Positions 1 to 13,100 of a stretch of DNA of 64,000 nt are shown piece after piece (position 1 is the stretch's first letter; every line of letters starts with the position of its first letter). The notes under the pieces were generated by a model. The model was not told the DNA's origin and made no database searches. It was given only the letters and a program-made list of their open reading frames with translations. The stretch spans positions 16,440,765 to 16,504,764 of the forward strand of contig NC_066322.1 of assembly GCF_022539315.1 (NCBI RefSeq), written 5' to 3'. Made by a program: the position numbers and the translations under genes. Source of the stretch: Serinus canaria. Lineage: Eukaryota > Chordata > Aves > Passeriformes > Fringillidae.

Positions 1-1325
1 GGAAAAAATGTGGGAGCCTCTGATGGTAAGAACAGTGCTGCTGACATTTTTCCAGTTGCCCTCATGCATGGAGCATGAACCTTTAAGAATGATGACTACA
101 GTACACAAATATGTCTGATTCAGAGCCTGTTTGTCTTGCTACTTCTAGGAAAAGGGGTGCACTTTGAAACTTGTGTAAAAGTTCTTTTTAAACAGACTCT
201 AGTTGTTACTAATTTGGACTTTTTAAATATATTTTAATAACTAAATTTTTTACTACTGCTTTCAGTAGTCATTTCATTTCAGAGAGTTGTGTTATTTAGG
301 CTGAGTCTGTTTGGAATATCTTCTGCCACTAACTGATTATAAATTGCACTTTAAAACCAGTCCACTAGTAATTCTTACTGATTCCATAATATGTTTTACT
401 GCGTAGTTCTCAGTTCATAGGCAGCTGTATTTTGAGAGACTTGAGAAGAAAGTTGTAACTGACTGCTTAGTCTGCAGCAAATGCCAGCTCTAGGTAAGGC
501 TAAGGCAAGCCTTACCAGGGCTCCTACACGTTCACTCCATTTAAAAAAACAAAGTTTATTCCTTTGGTTTGCTTCTGTAATTGGACACTAGAAAGGAATT
601 CCAGACTTAAGTAGTTCACTGCTGTGTGGTTCCTTCATGATAATCAGAGTAAATATATGTAGATTCCCCCCAACACACAGAAGTTCATGCAGCTTTGCCA
701 TGGAAGCTTCACTGAGCAGTAGACTTTATTTAGGCAATGCTTGACTTTTTCTAATTTACATTGTAATGGGAAGTTACTTTCAGTGTAAGTTGTAAAAGCA
801 ACAATTTAGAATTAGGATAACCTTGAATGCAGAGTTACAACTATGCATTTTTTAAATATGTAGTAGGGGCGGAAATGCCCATTACTATCAGAGTGTGTCT
901 GATACAAAATTTATAAGAATTACTGGATAGATGTTACATTGGTTTTGTACCACAATGGAAAAAGTGTACTTGATACATATGGAAAGAAGGGTCAAGACCT
1001 CACCAAAAGATAAACTTCTATAGAAGACTGAGTAATAGGCATGATACTCTAAGCAGAACTTAAACCTTGAATTTATATCTCTTCACTTCTGATTTTTGAA
1101 GTTGACTGAATTTCTATTTTTAGCTAGTAGATACTGAGCAAGCCAATATCCTGCTCCATGCATGTTTACCTTGGGGCACAAAGATTACCTCATAACAGTT
1201 CTTCCATACAGAGTACACCTAGAAGGCATTGCAAGTGTACATTGTGCCAAGAATGTGACTGTGTTTCATCAGGTTTGATGGCTCTCATTTGGAACGTTTT
1301 TACACTTCCTGTCAGTTTAGTGGTG

Positions 1326-1360
<35 letters not shown>

Positions 1361-4300
1361 GTAGTTATTTTTAGGCTTGGTCTTCAGCACCTACTGTGTA
1401 GGAAATGTATAATCTTATAATAAGAATGAATAGGTTGCAGGCTCAAAGACATCTCTATCAGGGTTCACTATAACTGCTTTTACTGTCTGCCTCAGCAGCT
1501 CAAAAAAGTCAGCTTTCAGGATTTTTGCATCTCTTCTTTCACTGCTATGTAGTAAGTGCCCTCATTCTTTTCCTTGCCCTACAAGAACAAAACAATATTT
1601 CTCCATCCATGAGAACCAGAAGAACATTCTGTAGTGTGCTGGGAACTCCCTGAATGGATATTCTTCACTTCCTTGTAAAATGATTTCATCTCTGTTAGAC
1701 ATAACACACATGTATATAAATGCAGAATGTGTACATATGTACCCAATACTTTTGAATAGGAGAGAGGCTATAGACTCATCCCAAAAGGATCTTTCAATAC
1801 TGTCAGCCTTTACTGGTGTATAAAATCACAACTCAAATACCAAATATTCGGTTCATTTGTGTAGTTTTCTTATGACCATGCTTTGTAACAGCCTAACTGC
1901 TTAGAATGGTCAAATATAGATATCATTTTTTATCTTAAGGCAAATTTCTGTCACAACTATCTCTCCTTCAGAGGATGTCACTCTTTCTAAAAGCAGCTGG
2001 TTTTTGATGTTTTGCCCCTTCTCATTTTGCTTATGTTGGCAGACAGATTGTTTCCTTGTGGCCTTCTTTCTGTGCTTACTGTTTTTCCTTCTGTGTAAGT
2101 TAAACAGATGAGAGCAATTCACATTTGGGTCAGTGGTGGTTTCAGCCTTATCTCAGATACACTAAATTGTAGTGACTGACTTCTGAGCTGCAGGTGTGGA
2201 GAGACATCATGGATCTGGGGTTTAGGGTAAATGTGACAGAAGCCTCTATTTCTGAACAGCTCTGTCAAAAGGGCATACACTTGGCAAAGCCATTAGCACC
2301 TTAGATGATAAGGATCATAAAGTCTCCGAAGTCCACTGCCATAACCATGTAAAGCATCCAGCACTGTCTGGTCCCTGGCCAGCAATTGGAGTATGATGTG
2401 TTTCTTTTAATAGCAGGGGGGTGGGAAGGAAAACAGACTTAAATGCTGATTTATTTTTTTTCCTGACATATATAGTTGATTTAGTAAAGAATAGAAGAAC
2501 AGCTTAGATTAAAGTTTGAAGCAAAGCTTGCTTCATGCCATTGCAGCTGTTCTACCTCAAAGTAGGAATGGGTGACACATACCTGCATGTCACAGAATGG
2601 ATTTCTTACCAAGTTTTCCACAGCTGTAATGAAATAATCTCAGGAAGAGAACAAGCACATACACAGAGTCACATTTCCTCAACATTATTTGAAGCAGTCT
2701 TTATGCTGGCCAAAGAGGCTGATGGAAAGACTTTTGTGTCTATTCTCACACCAAAGTTCAGTTCACAGTCTGGTAAATGCTCTCAGTGTAAGCAATGCAC
2801 TCTGTAATAATGAATTTCTTAGTGCAGAGATCTTCACTGCTGCCATCTGATTTTTTTGCCCATTGACCATGCTTAGTGATTTTTCTTGGATTTTGGAGAA
2901 AAAAAGAGGAGTCAGTGTGGTTCGTTTGATGTTCACCATTTCAGAAAAGTAGAAAAGTCATAATGTAACCCATACAAGTTCAGGTTTTTGAAGAGATTAC
3001 CTTGAATCTGTGTAAAGTTTGCAAATCAAGCTATATATGGTAATGTGAAATCCTACATTAAAACAAGTAGAAGAGAGCCTGATTTATTTAATTGAAAACT
3101 ATCAAAACAAAAACGTTCCTCAGCATAACTGACAGGGCTGTGCTGCTGTCCAAACCCAGGGCTGGAAATTTAGATCCACCCTGTCTTTCAAAGGGAGATG
3201 CAGGGAGCAGCAAGGTGCTGGTACATGCATGAGATGTGTCTGAGGCCTCACAGGCTGTGTCCACACAACACATAAAAGAGTCACCTGAATTTTCACTCTT
3301 CAGTCTCAGTGAGTAGCTTAAAAGTGAGACATCTGTTGTGGTTATAGGGGGAAAGTAACGGTTTTGTGAATCTTGATGTTCTATGCCCTTCCCTTCTCCC
3401 CCTAGTTTGAGAGAACCTGGACTCTACAAAGTGCAAGAGGGGATGAGCAGCTCAGCTGGACATGTCTCTTTTAACTGCTGAGAAAAAAGGACTAGCACAT
3501 CAGAGAGAAGAAAGGGAGAAAGGGAAAGCAATACTCATACCATCTAAATTTAAACATCCAGACTTAGGTACCTGCCTGCCTCAACTGCTTCAGAGAGAAC
3601 TTCAGATGCTCTTAAATTTAGGGCCTCCAAGTCTTACCTTAGTGCATTTATGAAATGGACGGTGGTAATGCCTCTGCCCCTGTTCCCTCATGGGGGAAAG
3701 AAAGAAAAGTCAGCTGAGAACGCTGACATGGTAGACTGGCTCTCCCTGGAGTAATTTATAGTAGAGTGTGGCACAAAACTGAATGGGGACCTGCCCCTGC
3801 ACAGTGGGGAGTTTCTAAGCAATCTGATCCTATTATTCACTTATTCTGATGGCTACTACTTCACACAATTTTTTCTTGACCTATAAGAGTTAACACCAAA
3901 AGAATTCAAGTGAGTGGCAGTCTTTAGGGAAAGCAAAATAATGCCCCTATGTTGAAATTAGGTCACACTCTAGTTCAAGAGTTTGCCTCTAAGTTTTCCA
4001 TACTTACTGTTTATTTCTGCAATTGCATGTGAACACACAGATCTGTGGGTGGGGTTTAGCTTGATCTCACTGGGACAGCAGGTAATGCTGAACTGTCATT
4101 TCCAGTGAGCATTAAATATTGAAAACACAGACTCAGCCTCTCCTTTTGGCAAGTTTTAAGTTTCCATTAGAAGCAGATGGCATACAAGGTAGGGCTAGGC
4201 ACCTAACTATAAAGACCTCTTCTTTCTCAACTGTGGATCTCTACCACCTGACAGCCAGTCCTCCTGATTAGAGTCAAAGGAAGTGGGTGTGCCTTCCATT

Positions 4301-6860
4301 AGCAAAGGCGGAAAGTAATATTGGTGTAGACTTTTCCTCTTGTGAGCTTTCTTTTTATGACTCTTCATCTTAAAAGCACTTCTCTGCACAGAGTGGGTAG
4401 TACTTTGGGAAATGCTGTAGAACATGAGCTGTGGCATTTGTGGTGCTACACAGGATTTGGGGGGGGGGAATGTGTGTGGGAAACACAAATCTTCAGGTGT
4501 TTCTCATTTAGCATTCCTCATTTAGGCTTTCTGGTTTCAAAAAGCCAGGGAAAGCAGATGAGCCTCTGAGCAATGTATGGATATGCGAGATAAAGTCATT
4601 CCCCCTGAGCTGCTTGTAGCTATAGAGTAGAGCAAAGTGCAAACTGGAGTTCTTGAAAAAAATAAATAAACTTTGCTATGAGAATTGAATGTGTAGACTA
4701 AACTCCTAGACCTGGTAAGGCTAATCAGCCAGAACAGTGCAGTAAGTGTGGCCCCTGTCCACTGCAGCTGTCCCGCTGTTTGTTGGCTATCCTGCAGTTC
4801 CCTCGAGACAAGAGCTCCAAAGAACCCCTCTCCAACAAAAGGCTAGAGCTGAAGCACAGGTTCTAAGGTAGTTGTCTCTTGCCACTGAGCAAAGTCCCTG
4901 CCTGGGAGTCAGTGCCCAGGACACTGCAGTAGCCTGTATTTAAAGGCAAACTCTTCACTACATTTTTGCACACTATGATTACCTGTGGATCAGAGGACAA
5001 GGATCAGAGCACAAAGCCACTGGGCCTACTGGCTGGTACATCCTCCATCATCAAATCTATGCCATTTCTGGACTTTTTACCTTCTTAAATTTCATGGTGT
5101 ATATAGCTGAATTGAACACTTAGTGGGACAGCAGCAGCTTCCTGGGGAGTCCTACAATCAGGTTAGAATTAGTCATCACTACAAAGAGCTTAAAGGACTT
5201 TGGATACAGCTTTAATAAGCTACAAACATTGGATCAGGATTTACATCATAAATCTTGCCTTTTTGTTCTACTCAAACAGGAGTGTCTACAAATCAGGTTA
5301 ATATAATTTAACAGTACAGTAGTTAAGTAACAAAAAGGACCATAATTGGTAGTATTATCTAAGAAGCCACAGCAATCCTGCTTACAGCTGTCAGCTAAGA
5401 TCTGACTCATCGAAGGTATTTTATAGCAACCATATGTTAGGCACGCCTATCTCACCTATTATGCAGAAAAATGATAACGTTTCCTAATCAGGATTTGCCA
5501 CTAAGCAGGATCTTCCATAAACACCTCAGTACTGCAAGTGCTATCCAGAGTCAGGAGAAAACCTTTTGCAGACACTTCTGATTTGTGAATTTAATAAATA
5601 GAATAAATGGTTGCAAATCTGTGGCTAGTACTGATTTAGCAAGGCTGGCTGTAGTTCAAAGTGTAGGTACATTACTTCAGCAGTTGAAATGGTAAACATC
5701 ATTTTAGCACAGAATTCATGAAGGTAATTACTGACTTTTGCACTTCTTGTTCAAAAGTTTCAGATTGAGGACATGGTCTCAAAGCATGTGATCCATTAAA
5801 AATACTTTGCTGAAATAGTGCAAGCAAAGTTGTATTGGTGTAGTATCTTTACCTGCATAGCCAGAGAAGAGACAGTGAATTCACATAAGTATAGGAGAGA
5901 AATATTAAAAAAGAACTTTTAAAATACTATGGTCCTTTGATAACAATGTGGGTGGTTAAGCTAGAATAATAATTGCACTTTTACAAAGGCAGACACTGTT
6001 GAAAACCCCAACGGCTGTCGATTTTTGAACAAGGTTTAGATCCAGTTCACTGTTACCTGCATAAGCCTACACCCCTCTGCAGTTCAACTTGACTCCTTCT
6101 TGCACAAAGGCTGGTTAAATGCCCATCGAACTTAATTATTCCCAAGCAGTCTTGGGAATACAGGGGATAAAGCTCCAATCCCAACATTTCCTTCTGCTCT
6201 CAAAAGGGCAGTAGTTTTACTGCGTAAAAGCTTTTTTGAATACTGAAGAGTACTTTTTTTTCCTGAACTATGGACTTTTGGTAAATTTAAAAAACCAATA
6301 AAAAATTATATATATACTTTTGCTGTTTAAGATCCTTGGCTTATTATAAAATTTCACAACTAGAAATGTAGTTAAAGCGTTTGTTTCTTATTAAGATAAT
6401 GAAGAGCATTTGAAAACTTGAAAAATAAGTTATTTTACAGATACCACATTAGCCCTCCACAGCTCTGGGTCATATATATGTCATCTCTGCTAAGTATTCA
6501 TTTCTAAGATCCTCCCAAGCTCTGCCTTTTTGTTCTCTGAACATCTGATGCTTCTTGTTATTCTTCTATAACCACAGATGTGCCCTCTTCAAAAAACTCA
6601 CAATCTCACAATGCTAAACTGACAAGCTGAGTGTCAAACCACACACCCCAAGCAGCCCTGAAGAAAAACAGAATCACGCTTGAAGCAAAACAGAATAAAT
6701 CACACAAATTGTTTCCAAAGAATGAATCTGAAACATTGCAAACCGTGCACAGCTAAGAATGCAAATGCCATTTTTATGCTCACTTACTCAATAAGCAGAG
6801 ACTCTTCTCTAAAAGAAAATCTTAATGTGAACAACTTTTTATTTCCTTGTTAAGTTTTCT
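1..6860. other. AT-rich non-coding DNA, no gene recognised
   Basis: No reading frame here shows a known domain or plausible splice structure. The stretch has a long T run (1,329-1,359) and several plus-strand AATAAA hexamers (for example 4,661-4,670), so it could include the 3' UTR of a plus-strand gene. By vertebrate synteny the expected neighbour is RPAP2, but nothing in the sequence proves it. Confidence 0.4.
1329..1359. repeat. T homopolymer (31 T)
   Basis: An uninterrupted run of T. Its length is likely variable and prone to sequencing error. It could be the poly(A) end of a minus-strand retrocopy, but no parent sequence is recognisable. Confidence 0.9.
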
Positions 6861-6869
6861 CTCTCTGAG

Positions 6870-7170
6870 CTGAACTGGAGCCTTGCTGTGGGACCGCGCT
6901 GGGTCTCCTTTCTGCCGAAAAGCAGCATGGGTTGTGTTGCTGTGCCGGCTGAGTTACACAGGGCGAGCGAGGCCACTGCGCGGGGAGCGTGCGGTTTGTG
7001 CAGCACGCAGCCGCTCTGCAGCGCGGCCTGAGAGGCTGCCTGAGAGCACACCTAGAGCTCCCTCCTGGCTGAGAGCCGGGCCGCTGCTGCCGCGGGCCCT
7101 GCGGGACAGAAGCGCTCCGGCCACAGCGCAGTGAAGCCGTTTGTCCAGCCCTCCGTGGCCAGGCTGTAGC
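6870..7170. other. isolated small GC/CpG-rich patch
   Basis: About 300 bp of CpG-rich sequence (runs such as GAGCGAGG, GCGCGGGGAGCG and CCGCGGGCCC) sits in otherwise AT-rich DNA. Open frames on both strands are simply a result of the composition. It may be an orphan CpG island or the remnant of a promoter; no gene can be attached to it. Confidence 0.5.
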
Positions 7171-7199
7171 AGGACCCCACAGCTCTTTCACCTGGAGTG

Positions 7200-10100
7200 C
7201 CTCTGCAAGCCATCCCTTCTCCCACGGCCAGGGCCGATGTGGGACAAGATTAAGTCTATAATGCTGTAGTGCTAAGGCATCAAATACGTATAATTTGGCT
7301 TGGCAGTAATGCCATAACTTATCTAAAAGGTTTTATGATACTGTCCTGCAAAGAATGAAGGCATCATTTTCACGCTCAAATACTCAAGACTTGCTAGCTA
7401 TTTTCTTAAACTGTCGAGTACACTTCATGCTTTACAGCATGTGATCTCCTTCTCCCTACAGTTCAAAATTTGTCACAGCATTAAAAAAAAATATTGCAAA
7501 AGTGTAGCTACAAACATTTACCTACCTTGAAGGCTCTGTCAGTATCTAACTGTAAGTAGTGCTGTTGTCTAGACTTCACTGAAAGAAAGTCTCTTTTTTC
7601 TAATCTGGTGATTCGAAGGTGAAACACTTACCTCCAGTTCTGGTACTTGACTGATCTGTGGAGGAGTAATGCTGGATTCTGGGTTACATCATTTATATCT
7701 TAAGGGTTTGAGTCAAAAGTTGGATTTCTTTTTTTCCTAGTTCATCTCTATCTGATAACCTTGAATACAAGATAGATGACGCCTGAAGCAAAGCTGATAA
7801 AGTCACCAGTGCTAAGCAGCACAAGGGAGGGGGGAATGGAAGCACAACAGCATAGATACGTATCTTCACATCCTTATTTCCTTTACAAATGGAGGAAGTT
7901 CCCTTCAGGTTAGCCAAAGAGTATCTGCTCTTACCATCTAAGTACAATTTCTAAGAGCCACAGACTCTTAAAAATACTGAATTCAGAACTCCACAGATAA
8001 TACTCCATAAATAATATTCTGTACGTTTTGCTTCTGAAAAACTTCTACTAAAAATTCACAACTGGGTAAAAAGCCAGAGTTATGGACATTCACCCCACTC
8101 TGTTTCATATCTCTACTCTGTTTCTGTCCCCTCATCTTCCAAATCCTTCCTATTCCTCCCGTCCCAGTGCATGGCCATTCCTTTAAGCCACACCATTTCA
8201 CTAATTCGAACAGTTAGCATTTATCCTCCTGCCTGCTCCCCATGTGTCACTGTAAAGATCCCACCCAACAGGCATCTTCCCCAGCAGGAGACCCCTGGGC
8301 TCCCCAGCCTCTCCTGGCTCCCTGCACCCAGGAAGGGATGGCTCTGTCCAACCTTGCTCTGTCCCACCTCATGTGCGCTCATGGACTCCTGTGGGGAGCC
8401 TGCTGCAGGGCTCGTTCCCCCAGCACAGGACAGCAAACAGGCCCACTCTCCCCTTGCTCCTCCAAAGTGTGGCCTTGGTGTGGTGCCCCTGTCCACAGGT
8501 GCTGCTCTGCAGCTGGAAGGGCCCCATGGGCCACAAGACCTGTGCACAGGCAAAAGTACTCATATAAAGAGTTTTACAACAGCACCTATAGATTATTATG
8601 AAAGCTGTCCTTAAAACAGGCGTGAATCACCCAACAGCTACAGCAGTACTCCTGTGCAGAGATGATTAAGAATTTTTATGCAACTTCTTTAATCAGAAGC
8701 GGCATACTTGGTTGAAAATGAAACCTCTGCAGGAAAAGGTTGGTTTTGATTAATTTCTCAACTTGAAAAAGTGTCCAAATTGTCAGTGTGTTTCACTTTG
8801 ACATTTCTAAACATACAGAGTAGGAAAGAAAGAAAAAATAAGAAAATCAAGTTTCAAGTCACTTTTCATTTTAAGATGGGTTAAATTTCATTATATGATG
8901 AACTATAGTTCAGTAACTGTAACTGCATTGTTCAGAATTTCTTGCTCTATAAGAATCCCCATATAACAGCCCCTGTATCTCTATAGGCCATTACCTTTCA
9001 TAATGCAACCTCTGGGAATTTTTTTTTACTAAAAAAAGAGATGCATTCCTACTTTTAATTAATTTTTGTAAGAAATTGTTTTGTTTCAGAACTTTGACCA
9101 GAATTACAAATTCACCACTGAAGATGGATCAAACTGATCAGTGACTTCACAGGATCATGCTTATTTTCATTTGCTGGTTTGTTTTTTTTTTTTGTTTGAG
9201 CTAATGGTCTCCTTGTGGAATGTTTACATGCACTGAGGTGAGCTCTTTACCATTAGCAGTCTCCTTTAGAATAATTATCAATTGGAAGTTTGATCATCAC
9301 TTTCAAAGCATGCTAAACCCCTTTTCACAGAAAAAGAAAGTGAAAGGGGAGTGGAGTGACTCATCCAGGCACATGGACTGTGTCACCTGCAGAGCCAGAA
9401 ATACACTCTGAGCTCCTGGTATCCACACTCATGGCCAGAGCATTAACACAGCTTGTACCAAAACTGATAGCAGGCATCCCACCATGTTGCAAAGGAACAT
9501 CCCCTTCTGGGTGGAACATGCATTTGAAATTCAAAATACATTTGCTTGTTTTTTGTCAATACATGCTGTAATGCCTCCCTTACTCTTTTGCCTAACCCTG
9601 CACAGAGCTGAAGAAAAATAAAAGTCCATTGATCATATTTTTCCATATCAGTTGCTTTGCATTGATGTTGCTGATACTGTAAACTTGGTTGCACACCAAA
9701 CAGAAACATTACAGCTGAACTGGGTCAGATTTTCATAAGTAATCACCACCAGATTTGGGTCATATCTGTAGATACAGCCACTGCAACCTTTAGACTCAGT
9801 TTTGAACATGGTTAAGTATGTTGAGGCCAAGCACTTTGAAATAAGAGATTAAATGTAGACCATTTGCTCTGGCCTCAAAAGTGAATGCTGAGTTCTTTGA
9901 GGAATCTGGGCCACTCCATCCATCTTCTCTATCCTCTAACCATTCTGCCCATTGAAGAAGACAAGGCTACAGATGTAAGGGGAGCTGATGGCTGGGACAG
10001 AGTTACACCTCACAAGTTTGAGAGCTTGAGATCCTCTAGTTCAGAGCTGCTCATTGAGGCCACCTAACAGTAAATGGCTCTCAGGGAAAAGATAATGTGG

Positions 10101-13100
10101 CCACTTAGGGAAAATGGACTGCTGTAGGCTATACAAAAAAGAAAGCAGGATGGCCTAGACCAAATAATGTTACTTTTTAAGAGTCTTGTAAAATCAAAGT
10201 GTGTTTGAAACCAGCAGTGAACAGAGAATGTTTGTAGTAGTAAAAGATAAAAGAGGGTATTAGGGTCCAAGGAAGCCTAAGCCACGTGGTTAACTATTAG
10301 TACAAACCATTAGTTCTGGTTATTAGGAGTGACAAAGCAAGAGATAAATGCATGGGGATTGGGCATGGGTGGAAGTTGTTATTACCAGCTAGTAAGATTG
10401 CAAACACTGAGTTTCTTCTACTAGGCATTCTTACTAAAAATTAACCCTTCTATTAGGGAGAACAAAAATAACAAGGATGCACATTAAGTGTATGGAAAAC
10501 CAGCTTGAATGACTGAATCTCAGAGTGGAATCCAGTAGTAAATGGGGCTGACTATGAGCAAAGATTGTAAATACTAGTTCTTGGTTCATGGTGGGTTGGT
10601 TTTGGGAAGCTGTTGAAGGTATTTTTTTTAATCCAGGCCATCTGTGTGGAGGCACTATTCATGCAATGAATTCTGTCAGCACAACAGGCAGTGTGTCTGT
10701 GACAGTAAACCTACAGCTGGTACTGGACCTGCCTGGGATTAACACTTGTTCAGAGAGAAGGGTAAGGAAGGGCCAGCACCAGGTGCCATGTGGAAACTTC
10801 AGCATAGGTTTAGTGAAGAAAAGCAGGATGTCAACAGAGGTTTGACACAGGAGGGAGATGAGCTCACAGTGAGAGAAAGGGTGTGGGGAAGAAGCTGTCA
10901 TGTTGAAAATCTGTGCCAGTAGAATTGGCAGATAACATTAGAGCACATGGAGCCGTAGGGTGATAAGGAGGGTAGGTCAGTGTTACAGAGTGATCTGATT
11001 CACACGGTCACAAAATGTGTTTTAATACAACCAAATGCAAAAGAACCCATCTGGAAGAAAAGAAAAATCTCCTGTGGCAGGGTGAGAATCTGGCTCTGAA
11101 AGCAATTATGAATACAGGTTATGAAGTCAGGCTGGATAGCTGAATGCTCAGCACAAAAGTGTAATTATATTTTTAGCATCTGCATCTATGTATCAATGTT
11201 ATGTACTGCTCATCAGTGTACAGACATTTCTTTAAGTACAGTAGTAATTATAAACAGGAGAACCACCACAAAATCTGCACAAGCATCACAGACCTGTGAA
11301 ACCATTGCAGACCCAAACCATGTTGCAGATGGTGAAACACAGTGTTGTGTGGGAGTTAACTATTTCCACATTAACGTTATTCAATCACAGTGGCCCATTT
11401 TCACACAGCTTGCTCAACTTCAGAAAGTTTGCACAAAGGTTAAGGTTTGACATTTCAAGACAGAATGGCTTAGTCTTCTACCCTCTAGTGAGAACTACAA
11501 TAAATAATCAATAATAGAAGAGAAACAGACTCTTACTGCATCCCTTTCTAGGGTGGAAGCACTGAAAACATGGGTTTTTGACACAAATGCTTATTCTGAG
11601 GTCTTCATTACCAGGATTTCCAGAAAAATAGCCATAGGCAAGAAAGCACTTAATCTGACTGTTACATTAAGCTTCCTGAAACCCTATGAAGGTGCAATTC
11701 TGAGTGAAGCCACAAGAACATGTCCTTACACTTCTAAATGGACTAACAGAATTATATTTCCATCAATATGTAGGTTGTGATGAGGTCCTACTTAAAGGGT
11801 AGTCCTTAGTGTGTTAGAATCAGGTTTTTTATAACTAGTGTGATTTCTGTTAGTTTATGCAAAGCATGCCTCTAAGAATGAAACAGATTGAGATGGGGCA
11901 CAACATCCTGTCACAGCAGCATAATTCATGACTGCACTCAGAAAACACTTTTCTCTGTAGATTTAGATATTAGTTCAGAAATTACTTCTAGAAAGCAATA
12001 CTCTCTCTCAACCACTCAGTTCTACATATCTCTAATTAAGTGTTTAGGTAATTACTGCACATCTGTTATTTCTGGAGTAGTGGGTAAATACAGCACAATA
12101 TTTTCAGTGTTATTACCATTACTGTATCTGTAGGTGTTGGCCCACTTCTTAATCAGAACCTACCCTTCGAACTGTGGCACTTGGTGTTTTGAGGCTGTGG
12201 GAGGAGGAGGACTCTGGAGGTTGCCTGACTGCTCTCACTTGTGTCTCCTGGATGCAAGGAACCAAAGTAAGGGAATTAAGGGAATTTAGCTGCAGAGCCC
12301 TTGAAAGTCTCCACCAAACCTGCATGAATTGTGTGTTCACAGCTTGCAGTAGGAGTTGCAGGCTGGACAGAGGTAAAACTCCAATACTAAACCCAAGATG
12401 TTTGCCACAGGCTTAATCTCAATGTCTCAGAGCAATGAAAGAGCAGGAAAGGTACCAAACTGATAGCCATCACCAGCATGGCAGGAGTCAAAAGCCCTGT
12501 GGTCTGTGTGCCAGTCCCAAGTCAATAGCTGAAGCTGGCTGCACAGCAGTTGCCTGGCAGACAGCTGAGCCACTGCTTTGGTCAAGCAAACCCAGTGATG
12601 TCATCCAGACACCACATACAGGCAAGCATGAGGTAGAGGTAATTGGCAGGGTCATTAAGGAATGTCCATATTCCCTTGTTTGCCCAGGTATAGGTCCCAT
12701 TTCCTTGTCACACGCCTTGAGGTGAAGAGACAAAAGTACCTATCTCAGAACAGCAGCTTGAGAGGGATGAGCTCTTTCAGGTGCTTCTTGTCTCCTTGGG
12801 AAGAAGCAATTTTGCAGGTACCCAGCAAACAGAAGTGTAGAGAAGGGAAGATGTCCCACCCAAGGTGCCATGAGAGGGAACTGCAGCTTCCTAAGGAGGA
12901 GGGCACAGAGTGAGAGTGACATTTGCCCAACATCTTGTTCTCAAAGATGGCTGAACTACAGTGACTGTCTGTAAACCCAAGCAAACAGCAACATAACAGG
13001 TCAAGCACTGACAAAAGAGACTTCAACCTATTTTGTTGACAGTTACAGGCAAATGAAAGCAGGGACCACAGCACCAACTCTTACACAACATTTAAACACA

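Noticed and set aside
6850..7191. 113-codon open frame on the minus strand
   Set aside because: Composition effect of the CpG-rich patch; no domain.
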